A DNA stretch of 64,000 bases from Rhynchopus sp. YZ270_cl-10 (taxonomy: Eukaryota; Euglenozoa; Diplonemea; Diplonemida; Diplonemidae), in the NCBI GenBank assembly GCA_964035575.1, contig OZ037883.1:1116001-1180000 (forward strand), read 5' to 3'. Below the pieces are notes generated by a model. It had not been told where the DNA came from. It did no database searches and worked only from the letters and a program-made list of their open reading frames with translations. Each line of letters starts with the position of its first letter. The first letter of the stretch is position 1. Below are positions 10,863-23,022 of this stretch, piece by piece. Made by a program: the position numbers and the translations under genes.

Positions 10863-12734
10863 ATGATGATGCGCAAATGCGGAGCTGCGTTGCTTCTTCT
10901 GTCGACTGCGATGTGTGCGGATGCGGATGTGGGTGGGCACACTGAGATGGACGGCCGGGATGCTGGCGTGCTGACGAGGTCGCGTCAGCGTGGGTCGAGT
11001 CGCGGAGGGATGTCCCGTGGCGGGGGGAGTCGCTACAGGGGCAGGAGCAGGAGCTGGAGCAGGAGCGGTGGCCGCAGCAGCAGCCGCCACAGTGGTCGCA
11101 GCAGCAGTCGCCACGGCGGTCGCGTGGGGAAGTGGAACAAGGGTGAGAAGGAGAAGCAGGAGAGGTGGGGAGGTGGCAGGACCTGGAAGGGCAAGTACGA
11201 GAAGTGGGGTAAGAAGGAGTACAAGAAGAAGGGCAAGTACGAGAGGGGCTGCAAGACCAAGTCACCCGGTGGCAGTCCGCCGTCGCCGCCGTCGCCGCCA
11301 TGGTGGAGCAAGACGTACTCGCCTTCGGGACCACCCCCAAGGCCGCCTACACCTCCTACACCGCCGACAGGGGGCAGGACGGACTCTCCTTCGGGACCAC
11401 CGCCAAGGCCGCCTACACCGCCTACACCACCCACTCCGCCGACAGGGGGCAGGACGGACTCGCCTTCGGGACCACCGCCACGCCCGCCTACGCCTCCAGG
11501 AGGGAACACAGACTCGCCTGCTGGGACACCACCACCGACACCACCGACACCACCATCGCCACCAACCCCAGAGGGCAACACAGACTCTCCGTCCGGCACA
11601 CCACCATCGCCACCGACCCCACCCACACCACCGACACCGCCAACCCCAGAGGGCAACACGGACTCACCTGCTGGGACACCGCCAACACCACCATCGCCAC
11701 CCACGCCACCAACACCGCCAACCCCAGAGGGGAACACAGACTCCCCGTCCGGCACACCACCGACACCACCATCGCCGCCAACCCCAGAGGGCAACACCAA
11801 CTCACCTGCTGGGACACCACCAACACCACCATCGCCACCAACCCCAGAAGGGAACACAAACTCACCTGCTGGGACACCGCCGACACCACCGACACCACCA
11901 TCGCCACCCACACCAGAGGGGAACACAAACTCACCTGCTGGCACACCGCCGACCCCACCCACACCAACAGGGGGGGAGACAACAGAGCCCTGTGTGGACG
12001 GCGGGGAGCCCGTTGAGGTTGAGGTTGTGAGCCCAGAAGGCACTGTGGACAGCTTTGGGGCAGGCGAGGAGGTTAGGGAGGGGATGCACCCGAACGGGGA
12101 GCCCTCGGTGACGTTTGCGAACTTCCCGCCCGCCTTTGTGCAGGCGAACATGGCGGCGTTCTTCCCGGTGGACATTGCGGGTGTGATTGGGGCGGACAAC
12201 GTGCTGCGCGTGGCCTGCCCGTTCAACTGTGAGGAGAAGCCGTGCGAGGTGCTTGTGGCGACGTACCACTGCCCACCGTGCTCGACGCCCACAAACGGCG
12301 GGCTGGTGTCGCTGCTGCCTGATGCTGGGTGGGATACGGGGAGCTGTGCCCCGACGTTCCAGCAGGGTGTGGGCGTGGGTGTTGCGGACGACGGGGCAGA
12401 CGGTGCGACGCACCCGACAGTTGCCTTCCGGAAGCTTGTGCCTGCGGGGACTGTTGAGGAGCTCCCTGCCCTGACTGCGCCGCTTGCGAACGTGGCGGTC
12501 TTCGTGCGGCAGGGTGCGACGGCGTGTGATGGGCTTGCGGACGAGACGGCCTGTAACGCTGCGATGCCGGAGTGTGCTTGGGAGGCGGGTACCTCGGGGG
12601 AGGGAGCTGCCGGCATGTGTGTCTCCTCGTGGTGCCCTGATGACTTCACGCCCCCTGCCGCCACTTCCTCGTGCGCAACGTCCTGTGCTGGTGCTGGGGC
12701 TGGCAACGGAGGCGCCGCCGCCGGACCGGTCTGA
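10863..12734 (+). CDS. Array gene copy 4 (623 aa, intact)
   Basis: Full-length copy whose translation equals copy 1. The upstream spacer carries the C variant that is common in the middle of the array. Confidence 0.9.
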   Translation: MMMRKCGAALLLLSTAMCADADVGGHTEMDGRDAGVLTRSRQRGSSRGGMSRGGGSRYRGRSRSWSRSGGRSSSRHSGRSSSRHGGRVGKWNKGEKEKQERWGGGRTWKGKYEKWGKKEYKKKGKYERGCKTKSPGGSPPSPPSPPWWSKTYSPSGPPPRPPTPPTPPTGGRTDSPSGPPPRPPTPPTPPTPPTGGRTDSPSGPPPRPPTPPGGNTDSPAGTPPPTPPTPPSPPTPEGNTDSPSGTPPSPPTPPTPPTPPTPEGNTDSPAGTPPTPPSPPTPPTPPTPEGNTDSPSGTPPTPPSPPTPEGNTNSPAGTPPTPPSPPTPEGNTNSPAGTPPTPPTPPSPPTPEGNTNSPAGTPPTPPTPTGGETTEPCVDGGEPVEVEVVSPEGTVDSFGAGEEVREGMHPNGEPSVTFANFPPAFVQANMAAFFPVDIAGVIGADNVLRVACPFNCEEKPCEVLVATYHCPPCSTPTNGGLVSLLPDAGWDTGSCAPTFQQGVGVGVADDGADGATHPTVAFRKLVPAGTVEELPALTAPLANVAVFVRQGATACDGLADETACNAAMPECAWEAGTSGEGAAGMCVSSWCPDDFTPPAATSSCATSCAGAGAGNGGAAAGPV

Positions 12735-13902
12735 TGGAGGCTGATGATTATACATTACATTATTGTTTTGCCTATAGTATACATATATTTGCAACGATGG
12801 TCGTTCGCTTCTACCTGTTTACCGCTTTACGGTTTTAGGGTTTACCTTTTTAGCACCTCTTTGCCCGAGTTGTGTGTGCGGCGCACATTTGCACCTCACG
12901 CCTGCTCTGGAGCCTCTGCATTAGTTTGCAAACTGGCTTTCCCCTTTCCTCCTGCCCAGCCCGGGGTTTCATTCGAATTTGCCCTTGTCACCGTTTTCTT
13001 GCCGTTTATATTATTGGCAACAATCACTTTTACTATTATGAACCAGGAGATAGGTGGTTTTTCAGGTTCGCAGCTTGCTGGGGAAACCTGACGCTTTCAT
13101 TTCAAACGAAGCAACCATTATTATTTTTTTTGTTAACGTCCGTCAACCAACACAACACAACACAACGTTGGACGGAACGGCACATTCATTTTTCAAGTTG
13201 TTTCTTTGCTTTCCCTCTCTTTGTCTTTCTTTGCACCTTTGCACTGTTACCTTGTTTTTCTTGTTGGGAAGCAGGAGCACCACCTCGTGGGTGTGTTTGC
13301 GCGCTGAATGACCGCTCATCCCGAGAGGCACTCCTTTCCCGTGCATTTTTTGCTCTCAACTCATTATATATATTTTTTGTTACCGTCCGTCAATACAACA
13401 CAACGCAACACAACACAACGCAACGTTTGCCCTTGTTGGCTTTGTTGTGCTGCTGCTTGGACAGAGCTATATAGGTCTTCTTCATTTCTTCTTTGGAAAT
13501 GCAGTTACACTAAAAAAATGAACAAACAAAAAACTAAAATTTGTCACACACTTTCTGGAATAGAGGGCAGGTTTGCATGCTTTATTCATGTCATTTATTA
13601 CTGTTGTTGCTTTACTACAACAGACACTGCCCACCAGGAAAAGTGTGAGTGTGATTATTTTCTTTCAAATGTTATCTTGCAGAAAACACTGTCTCTTCGG
13701 CAGCGAAGCGAGCGAATTTACAAAAATAAATAAATAAACAAATAAAAAAGATCACCATTGTTTTTTTTGGTTCTGTTTTGCGTGTCCTCCCAGACAACCC
13801 TCACCTTTGCGATAATGTAGTCAACATTGTCGTTTCTTGTGTCACCCCAAAAAAGCAACAACGTCAGATTGAACCTATACACAAACACAACACAACACAA
13901 CG

Positions 13903-15774
13903 ATGATGATGCGCAAATGCGGAGCTGCGTTGCTTCTTCTGTCGACTGCGATGTGTGCGGATGCGGATGTGGGTGGGCACACTGAGATGGACGGCCGGGA
14001 TGCTGGCGTGCTGACGAGGTCGCGTCAGCGTGGGTCGAGTCGCGGAGGGATGTCCCGTGGCGGGGGGAGTCGCTACAGGGGCAGGAGCAGGAGCTGGAGC
14101 AGGAGCGGTGGCCGCAGCAGCAGCCGCCACAGTGGTCGCAGCAGCAGTCGCCACGGCGGTCGCGTGGGGAAGTGGAACAAGGGTGAGAAGGAGAAGCAGG
14201 AGAGGTGGGGAGGTGGCAGGACCTGGAAGGGCAAGTACGAGAAGTGGGGTAAGAAGGAGTACAAGAAGAAGGGCAAGTACGAGAGGGGCTGCAAGACCAA
14301 GTCACCCGGTGGCAGTCCGCCGTCGCCGCCGTCGCCGCCATGGTGGAGCAAGACGTACTCGCCTTCGGGACCACCCCCAAGGCCGCCTACACCTCCTACA
14401 CCGCCGACAGGGGGCAGGACGGACTCTCCTTCGGGACCACCGCCAAGGCCGCCTACACCGCCTACACCACCCACTCCGCCGACAGGGGGCAGGACGGACT
14501 CGCCTTCGGGACCACCGCCACGCCCGCCTACGCCTCCAGGAGGGAACACAGACTCGCCTGCTGGGACACCACCACCGACACCACCGACACCACCATCGCC
14601 ACCAACCCCAGAGGGCAACACAGACTCTCCGTCCGGCACACCACCATCGCCACCGACCCCACCCACACCACCGACACCGCCAACCCCAGAGGGCAACACG
14701 GACTCACCTGCTGGGACACCGCCAACACCACCATCGCCACCCACGCCACCAACACCGCCAACCCCAGAGGGGAACACAGACTCCCCGTCCGGCACACCAC
14801 CGACACCACCATCGCCGCCAACCCCAGAGGGCAACACCAACTCACCTGCTGGGACACCACCAACACCACCATCGCCACCAACCCCAGAAGGGAACACAAA
14901 CTCACCTGCTGGGACACCGCCGACACCACCGACACCACCATCGCCACCCACACCAGAGGGGAACACAAACTCACCTGCTGGCACACCGCCGACCCCACCC
15001 ACACCAACAGGGGGGGAGACAACAGAGCCCTGTGTGGACGGCGGGGAGCCCGTTGAGGTTGAGGTTGTGAGCCCAGAAGGCACTGTGGACAGCTTTGGGG
15101 CAGGCGAGGAGGTTAGGGAGGGGATGCACCCGAACGGGGAGCCCTCGGTGACGTTTGCGAACTTCCCGCCCGCCTTTGTGCAGGCGAACATGGCGGCGTT
15201 CTTCCCGGTGGACATTGCGGGTGTGATTGGGGCGGACAACGTGCTGCGCGTGGCCTGCCCGTTCAACTGTGAGGAGAAGCCGTGCGAGGTGCTTGTGGCG
15301 ACGTACCACTGCCCACCGTGCTCGACGCCCACAAACGGCGGGCTGGTGTCGCTGCTGCCTGATGCTGGGTGGGATACGGGGAGCTGTGCCCCGACGTTCC
15401 AGCAGGGTGTGGGCGTGGGTGTTGCGGACGACGGGGCAGACGGTGCGACGCACCCGACAGTTGCCTTCCGGAAGCTTGTGCCTGCGGGGACTGTTGAGGA
15501 GCTCCCTGCCCTGACTGCGCCGCTTGCGAACGTGGCGGTCTTCGTGCGGCAGGGTGCGACGGCGTGTGATGGGCTTGCGGACGAGACGGCCTGTAACGCT
15601 GCGATGCCGGAGTGTGCTTGGGAGGCGGGTACCTCGGGGGAGGGAGCTGCCGGCATGTGTGTCTCCTCGTGGTGCCCTGATGACTTCACGCCCCCTGCCG
15701 CCACTTCCTCGTGCGCAACGTCCTGTGCTGGTGCTGGGGCTGGCAACGGAGGCGCCGCCGCCGGACCGGTCTGA
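13903..15774 (+). CDS. Array gene copy 5 (623 aa, intact)
   Basis: Full-length copy whose translation equals copy 1, with no distinguishing change in the coding region. Confidence 0.9.
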   Translation: MMMRKCGAALLLLSTAMCADADVGGHTEMDGRDAGVLTRSRQRGSSRGGMSRGGGSRYRGRSRSWSRSGGRSSSRHSGRSSSRHGGRVGKWNKGEKEKQERWGGGRTWKGKYEKWGKKEYKKKGKYERGCKTKSPGGSPPSPPSPPWWSKTYSPSGPPPRPPTPPTPPTGGRTDSPSGPPPRPPTPPTPPTPPTGGRTDSPSGPPPRPPTPPGGNTDSPAGTPPPTPPTPPSPPTPEGNTDSPSGTPPSPPTPPTPPTPPTPEGNTDSPAGTPPTPPSPPTPPTPPTPEGNTDSPSGTPPTPPSPPTPEGNTNSPAGTPPTPPSPPTPEGNTNSPAGTPPTPPTPPSPPTPEGNTNSPAGTPPTPPTPTGGETTEPCVDGGEPVEVEVVSPEGTVDSFGAGEEVREGMHPNGEPSVTFANFPPAFVQANMAAFFPVDIAGVIGADNVLRVACPFNCEEKPCEVLVATYHCPPCSTPTNGGLVSLLPDAGWDTGSCAPTFQQGVGVGVADDGADGATHPTVAFRKLVPAGTVEELPALTAPLANVAVFVRQGATACDGLADETACNAAMPECAWEAGTSGEGAAGMCVSSWCPDDFTPPAATSSCATSCAGAGAGNGGAAAGPV

Positions 15775-16942
15775 TGGAGGCTGATGATTATACATTACAT
15801 TATTGTTTTGCCTATAGTATACATATATTTGCAACGATGGTCGTTCGCTTCTACCTGTTTACCGCTTTACGGTTTTAGGGTTTACCTTTTTAGCACCTCT
15901 TTGCCCGAGTTGTGTGTGCGGCGCACATTTGCACCTCACGCCTGCTCTGGAGCCTCTGCATTAGTTTGCAAACTGGCTTTCCCCTTTCCTCCTGCCCAGC
16001 CCGGGGTTTCATTCGAATTTGCCCTTGTCACCGTTTTCTTGCCGTTTATATTATTGGCAACAATCACTTTTACTATTATGAACCAGGAGATAGGTGGTTT
16101 TTCAGGTTCGCAGCTTGCTGGGGAAACCTGACGCTTTCATTTCAAACGAAGCAACCATTATTATTTTTTTTGTTAACGTCCGTCAACCAACACAACACAA
16201 CACAACGTTGGACGGAACGGCACATTCATTTTTCAAGTTGTTTCTTTGCTTTCCCTCTCTTTGTCTTTCTTTGCACCTTTGCACTGTTACCTTGTTTTTC
16301 TTGTTGGGAAGCAGGAGCACCACCTCGTGGGTGTGTTTGCGCGCTGAATGACCGCTCATCCCGAGAGGCACTCCTTTCCCGTGCATTTTTTGCTCTCAAC
16401 TCATTATATATATTTTTTGTTACCGTCCGTCAATACAACACAACGCAACACAACACAACGCAACGTTTGCCCTTGTTGGCTTTGTTGTGCTGCTGCTTGG
16501 ACAGAGCTATATAGGTCTTCTTCATTTCTTCTTTGGAAATGCAGTTACACTAAAAAAATGAACAAACAAAAAACTAAAATTTGTCACACACTTTCTGGAA
16601 TAGAGGGCAGGTTTGCATGCTTTATTCATGTCATTTATTACTGTTGTTGCTTTACTACAACAGACACTGCCCACCAGGAAAAGTGTGAGTGTGATTATTT
16701 TCTTTCAAATGTTATCTTGCAGAAAACACTGTCTCTTCGGCAGCGAAGCGAGCGAATTTACAAAAATAAATAAATAAACAAATAAAAAAGATCACCATTG
16801 TTTTTTTTGGTTCTGTTTTGCGTGTCCTCCCAGACAACCCTCACCTTTGCGATAATGTAGTCAACATTGTCGTTTCTTGTGTCACCCCAAAAAAGCAACA
16901 ACGTCAGATTGAACCTATACACAAACACAACACAACACAACG

Positions 16943-18814
16943 ATGATGATGCGCAAATGCGGAGCTGCGTTGCTTCTTCTGTCGACTGCGATGTGTGCGG
17001 ATGCGGATGTGGGTGGGCACACTGAGATGGACGGCCGGGATGCTGGCGTGCTGACGAGGTCGCGTCAGCGTGGGTCGAGTCGCGGAGGGATGTCCCGTGG
17101 CGGGGGGAGTCGCTACAGGGGCAGGAGCAGGAGCTGGAGCAGGAGCGGTGGCCGCAGCAGCAGCCGCCACAGTGGTCGCAGCAGCAGTCGCCACGGCGGT
17201 CGCGTGGGGAAGTGGAACAAGGGTGAGAAGGAGAAGCAGGAGAGGTGGGGAGGTGGCAGGACCTGGAAGGGCAAGTACGAGAAGTGGGGTAAGAAGGAGT
17301 ACAAGAAGAAGGGCAAGTACGAGAGGGGCTGCAAGACCAAGTCACCCGGTGGCAGTCCGCCGTCGCCGCCGTCGCCGCCATGGTGGAGCAAGACGTACTC
17401 GCCTTCGGGACCACCCCCAAGGCCGCCTACACCTCCTACACCGCCGACAGGGGGCAGGACGGACTCTCCTTCGGGACCACCGCCAAGGCCGCCTACACCG
17501 CCTACACCACCCACTCCGCCGACAGGGGGCAGGACGGACTCGCCTTCGGGACCACCGCCACGCCCGCCTACGCCTCCAGGAGGGAACACAGACTCGCCTG
17601 CTGGGACACCACCACCGACACCACCGACACCACCATCGCCACCAACCCCAGAGGGCAACACAGACTCTCCGTCCGGCACACCACCATCGCCACCGACCCC
17701 ACCCACACCACCGACACCGCCAACCCCAGAGGGCAACACGGACTCACCTGCTGGGACACCGCCAACACCACCATCGCCACCCACGCCACCAACACCGCCA
17801 ACCCCAGAGGGGAACACAGACTCCCCGTCCGGCACACCACCGACACCACCATCGCCGCCAACCCCAGAGGGCAACACCAACTCACCTGCTGGGACACCAC
17901 CAACACCACCATCGCCACCAACCCCAGAAGGGAACACAAACTCACCTGCTGGGACACCGCCGACACCACCGACACCACCATCGCCACCCACACCAGAGGG
18001 GAACACAAACTCACCTGCTGGCACACCGCCGACCCCACCCACACCAACAGGGGGGGAGACAACAGAGCCCTGTGTGGACGGCGGGGAGCCCGTTGAGGTT
18101 GAGGTTGTGAGCCCAGAAGGCACTGTGGACAGCTTTGGGGCAGGCGAGGAGGTTAGGGAGGGGATGCACCCGAACGGGGAGCCCTCGGTGACGTTTGCGA
18201 ACTTCCCGCCCGCCTTTGTGCAGGCGAACATGGCGGCGTTCTTCCCGGTGGACATTGCGGGTGTGATTGGGGCGGACAACGTGCTGCGCGTGGCCTGCCC
18301 GTTCAACTGTGAGGAGAAGCCGTGCGAGGTGCTTGTGGCGACGTACCACTGCCCACCGTGCTCGACGCCCACAAACGGCGGGCTGGTGTCGCTGCTGCCT
18401 GATGCTGGGTGGGATACGGGGAGCTGTGCCCCGACGTTCCAGCAGGGTGTGGGCGTGGGTGTTGCGGACGACGGGGCAGACGGTGCGACGCACCCGACAG
18501 TTGCCTTCCGGAAGCTTGTGCCTGCGGGGACTGTTGAGGAGCTCCCTGCCCTGACTGCGCCGCTTGCGAACGTGGCGGTCTTCGTGCGGCAGGGTGCGAC
18601 GGCGTGTGATGGGCTTGCGGACGAGACGGCCTGTAACGCTGCGATGCCGGAGTGTGCTTGGGAGGCGGGTACCTCGGGGGAGGGAGCTGCCGGCATGTGT
18701 GTCTCCTCGTGGTGCCCTGATGACTTCACGCCCCCTGCCGCCACTTCCTCGTGCGCAACGTCCTGTGCTGGTGCTGGGGCTGGCAACGGAGGCGCCGCCG
18801 CCGGACCGGTCTGA
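16943..18814 (+). CDS. Array gene copy 6 (623 aa, intact)
   Basis: Full-length copy whose translation equals copy 1, with no distinguishing change in the coding region. Confidence 0.9.
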   Translation: MMMRKCGAALLLLSTAMCADADVGGHTEMDGRDAGVLTRSRQRGSSRGGMSRGGGSRYRGRSRSWSRSGGRSSSRHSGRSSSRHGGRVGKWNKGEKEKQERWGGGRTWKGKYEKWGKKEYKKKGKYERGCKTKSPGGSPPSPPSPPWWSKTYSPSGPPPRPPTPPTPPTGGRTDSPSGPPPRPPTPPTPPTPPTGGRTDSPSGPPPRPPTPPGGNTDSPAGTPPPTPPTPPSPPTPEGNTDSPSGTPPSPPTPPTPPTPPTPEGNTDSPAGTPPTPPSPPTPPTPPTPEGNTDSPSGTPPTPPSPPTPEGNTNSPAGTPPTPPSPPTPEGNTNSPAGTPPTPPTPPSPPTPEGNTNSPAGTPPTPPTPTGGETTEPCVDGGEPVEVEVVSPEGTVDSFGAGEEVREGMHPNGEPSVTFANFPPAFVQANMAAFFPVDIAGVIGADNVLRVACPFNCEEKPCEVLVATYHCPPCSTPTNGGLVSLLPDAGWDTGSCAPTFQQGVGVGVADDGADGATHPTVAFRKLVPAGTVEELPALTAPLANVAVFVRQGATACDGLADETACNAAMPECAWEAGTSGEGAAGMCVSSWCPDDFTPPAATSSCATSCAGAGAGNGGAAAGPV

Positions 18815-19982
18815 TGGAGGCTGATGATTATACATTACATTATTGTTTTGCCTATAGTATACATATATTTGCAACGATGGTCGTTCGCTTCTACCTGTTT
18901 ACCGCTTTACGGTTTTAGGGTTTACCTTTTTAGCACCTCTTTGCCCGAGTTGTGTGTGCGGCGCACATTTGCACCTCACGCCTGCTCTGGAGCCTCTGCA
19001 TTAGTTTGCAAACTGGCTTTCCCCTTTCCTCCTGCCCAGCCCGGGGTTTCATTCGAATTTGCCCTTGTCACCGTTTTCTTGCCGTTTATATTATTGGCAA
19101 CAATCACTTTTACTATTATGAACCAGGAGATAGGTGGTTTTTCAGGTTCGCAGCTTGCTGGGGAAACCTGACGCTTTCATTTCAAACGAAGCAACCATTA
19201 TTATTTTTTTTGTTAACGTCCGTCAACCAACACAACACAACACAACGTTGGACGGAACGGCACATTCATTTTTCAAGTTGTTTCTTTGCTTTCCCTCTCT
19301 TTGTCTTTCTTTGCACCTTTGCACTGTTACCTTGTTTTTCTTGTTGGGAAGCAGGAGCACCACCTCGTGGGTGTGTTTGCGCGCTGAATGACCGCTCATC
19401 CCGAGAGGCACTCCTTTCCCGTGCATTTTTTGCTCTCAACTCATTATATATATTTTTTGTTACCGTCCGTCAATACAACACAACGCAACACAACACAACG
19501 CAACGTTTGCCCTTGTTGGCTTTGTTGTGCTGCTGCTTGGACAGAGCTATATAGGTCTTCTTCATTTCTTCTTTGGAAATGCAGTTACACTAAAAAAATG
19601 AACAAACAAAAAACTAAAATTTGTCACACACTTTCTGGAATAGAGGGCAGGTTTGCATGCTTTATTCATGTCATTTATTACTGTTGTTGCTTTACTACAA
19701 CAGACACTGCCCACCAGGAAAAGTGTGAGTGTGATTATTTTCTTTCAAATGTTATCTTGCAGAAAACACTGTCTCTTCGGCAGCGAAGCGAGCGAATTTA
19801 CAAAAATAAATAAATAAACAAATAAAAAATATCACCATTGTTTTTTTTGGTTCTGTTTTGCGTGTCCTCCCAGACAACCCTCACCTTTGCGATAATGTAG
19901 TCAACATTGTCGTTTCTTGTGTCACCCCAAAAAAGCAACAACGTCAGATTGAACCTATACACAAACACAACACAACACAACG

Positions 19983-21854
19983 ATGATGATGCGCAAATGC
20001 GGAGCTGCGTTGCTTCTTCTGTCGACTGCGATGTGTGCGGATGCGGATGTGGGTGGGCACACTGAGATGGACGGCCGGGATGCTGGCGTGCTGACGAGGT
20101 CGCGTCAGCGTGGGTCGAGTCGCGGAGGGATGTCCCGTGGCGGGGGGAGTCGCTACAGGGGCAGGAGCAGGAGCTGGAGCAGGAGCGGTGGCCGCAGCAG
20201 CAGCCGCCACAGTGGTCGCAGCAGCAGTCGCCACGGCGGTCGCGTGGGGAAGTGGAACAAGGGTGAGAAGGAGAAGCAGGAGAGGTGGGGAGGTGGCAGG
20301 ACCTGGAAGGGCAAGTACGAGAAGTGGGGTAAGAAGGAGTACAAGAAGAAGGGCAAGTACGAGAGGGGCTGCAAGACCAAGTCACCCGGTGGCAGTCCGC
20401 CGTCGCCGCCGTCGCCGCCATGGTGGAGCAAGACGTACTCGCCTTCGGGACCACCCCCAAGGCCGCCTACACCTCCTACACCGCCGACAGGGGGCAGGAC
20501 GGACTCTCCTTCGGGACCACCGCCAAGGCCGCCTACACCGCCTACACCACCCACTCCGCCGACAGGGGGCAGGACGGACTCGCCTTCGGGACCACCGCCA
20601 CGCCCGCCTACGCCTCCAGGAGGGAACACAGACTCGCCTGCTGGGACACCACCACCGACACCACCGACACCACCATCGCCACCAACCCCAGAGGGCAACA
20701 CAGACTCTCCGTCCGGCACACCACCATCGCCACCGACCCCACCCACACCACCGACACCGCCAACCCCAGAGGGCAACACGGACTCACCTGCTGGGACACC
20801 GCCAACACCACCATCGCCACCCACGCCACCAACACCGCCAACCCCAGAGGGGAACACAGACTCCCCGTCCGGCACACCACCGACACCACCATCGCCGCCA
20901 ACCCCAGAGGGCAACACCAACTCACCTGCTGGGACACCACCAACACCACCATCGCCACCAACCCCAGAAGGGAACACAAACTCACCTGCTGGGACACCGC
21001 CGACACCACCGACACCACCATCGCCACCCACACCAGAGGGGAACACAAACTCACCTGCTGGCACACCGCCGACCCCACCCACACCAACAGGGGGGGAGAC
21101 AACAGAGCCCTGTGTGGACGGCGGGGAGCCCGTTGAGGTTGAGGTTGTGAGCCCAGAAGGCACTGTGGACAGCTTTGGGGCAGGCGAGGAGGTTAGGGAG
21201 GGGATGCACCCGAACGGGGAGCCCTCGGTGACGTTTGCGAACTTCCCGCCCGCCTTTGTGCAGGCGAACATGGCGGCGTTCTTCCCGGTGGACATTGCGG
21301 GTGTGATTGGGGCGGACAACGTGCTGCGCGTGGCCTGCCCGTTCAACTGTGAGGAGAAGCCGTGCGAGGTGCTTGTGGCGACGTACCACTGCCCACCGTG
21401 CTCGACGCCCACAAACGGCGGGCTGGTGTCGCTGCTGCCTGATGCTGGGTGGGATACGGGGAGCTGTGCCCCGACGTTCCAGCAGGGTGTGGGCGTGGGT
21501 GTTGCGGACGACGGGGCAGACGGTGCGACGCACCCGACAGTTGCCTTCCGGAAGCTTGTGCCTGCGGGGACTGTTGAGGAGCTCCCTGCCCTGACTGCGC
21601 CGCTTGCGAACGTGGCGGTCTTCGTGCGGCAGGGTGCGACGGCGTGTGATGGGCTTGCGGACGAGACGGCCTGTAACGCTGCGATGCCGGAGTGTGCTTG
21701 GGAGGCGGGTACCTCGGGGGAGGGAGCTGCCGGCATGTGTGTCTCCTCGTGGTGCCCTGATGACTTCACGCCCCCTGCCGCCACTTCCTCGTGCGCAACG
21801 TCCTGTGCTGGTGCTGGGGCTGGCAACGGAGGCGCCGCCGCCGGACCGGTCTGA
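19983..21854 (+). CDS. Array gene copy 7 (623 aa, intact)
   Basis: Full-length copy whose translation equals copy 1. Its upstream spacer has T rather than G at 19830, a variant it shares with the spacer before copy 9 but not with the one before copy 8. Confidence 0.9.
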   Translation: MMMRKCGAALLLLSTAMCADADVGGHTEMDGRDAGVLTRSRQRGSSRGGMSRGGGSRYRGRSRSWSRSGGRSSSRHSGRSSSRHGGRVGKWNKGEKEKQERWGGGRTWKGKYEKWGKKEYKKKGKYERGCKTKSPGGSPPSPPSPPWWSKTYSPSGPPPRPPTPPTPPTGGRTDSPSGPPPRPPTPPTPPTPPTGGRTDSPSGPPPRPPTPPGGNTDSPAGTPPPTPPTPPSPPTPEGNTDSPSGTPPSPPTPPTPPTPPTPEGNTDSPAGTPPTPPSPPTPPTPPTPEGNTDSPSGTPPTPPSPPTPEGNTNSPAGTPPTPPSPPTPEGNTNSPAGTPPTPPTPPSPPTPEGNTNSPAGTPPTPPTPTGGETTEPCVDGGEPVEVEVVSPEGTVDSFGAGEEVREGMHPNGEPSVTFANFPPAFVQANMAAFFPVDIAGVIGADNVLRVACPFNCEEKPCEVLVATYHCPPCSTPTNGGLVSLLPDAGWDTGSCAPTFQQGVGVGVADDGADGATHPTVAFRKLVPAGTVEELPALTAPLANVAVFVRQGATACDGLADETACNAAMPECAWEAGTSGEGAAGMCVSSWCPDDFTPPAATSSCATSCAGAGAGNGGAAAGPV

Positions 21855-23022
21855 TGGAGGCTGATGATTATACATTACATTATTGTTTTGCCTATAGTAT
21901 ACATATATTTGCAACGATGGTCGTTCGCTTCTACCTGTTTACCGCTTTACGGTTTTAGGGTTTACCTTTTTAGCACCTCTTTGCCCGAGTTGTGTGTGCG
22001 GCGCACATTTGCACCTCACGCCTGCTCTGGAGCCTCTGCATTAGTTTGCAAACTGGCTTTCCCCTTTCCTCCTGCCCAGCCCGGGGTTTCATTCGAATTT
22101 GCCCTTGTCACCGTTTTCTTGCCGTTTATATTATTGGCAACAATCACTTTTACTATTATGAACCAGGAGATAGGTGGTTTTTCAGGTTCGCAGCTTGCTG
22201 GGGAAACCTGACGCTTTCATTTCAAACGAAGCAACCATTATTATTTTTTTTGTTAACGTCCGTCAACCAACACAACACAACACAACGTTGGACGGAACGG
22301 CACATTCATTTTTCAAGTTGTTTCTTTGCTTTCCCTCTCTTTGTCTTTCTTTGCACCTTTGCACTGTTACCTTGTTTTTCTTGTTGGGAAGCAGGAGCAC
22401 CACCTCGTGGGTGTGTTTGCGCGCTGAATGACCGCTCATCCCGAGAGGCACTCCTTTCCCGTGCATTTTTTGCTCTCAACTCATTATATATATTTTTTGT
22501 TACCGTCCGTCAATACAACACAACGCAACACAACACAACGCAACGTTTGCCCTTGTTGGCTTTGTTGTGCTGCTGCTTGGACAGAGCTATATAGGTCTTC
22601 TTCATTTCTTCTTTGGAAATGCAGTTACACTAAAAAAATGAACAAACAAAAAACTAAAATTTGTCACACACTTTCTGGAATAGAGGGCAGGTTTGCATGC
22701 TTTATTCATGTCATTTATTACTGTTGTTGCTTTACTACAACAGACACTGCCCACCAGGAAAAGTGTGAGTGTGATTATTTTCTTTCAAATGTTATCTTGC
22801 AGAAAACACTGTCTCTTCGGCAGCGAAGCGAGCGAATTTACAAAAATAAATAAATAAACAAATAAAAAAGATCACCATTGTTTTTTTTGGTTCTGTTTTG
22901 CGTGTCCTCCCAGACAACCCTCACCTTTGCGATAATGTAGTCAACATTGTCGTTTCTTGTGTCACCCCAAAAAAGCAACAACGTCAGATTGAACCTATAC
23001 ACAAACACAACACAACACAACG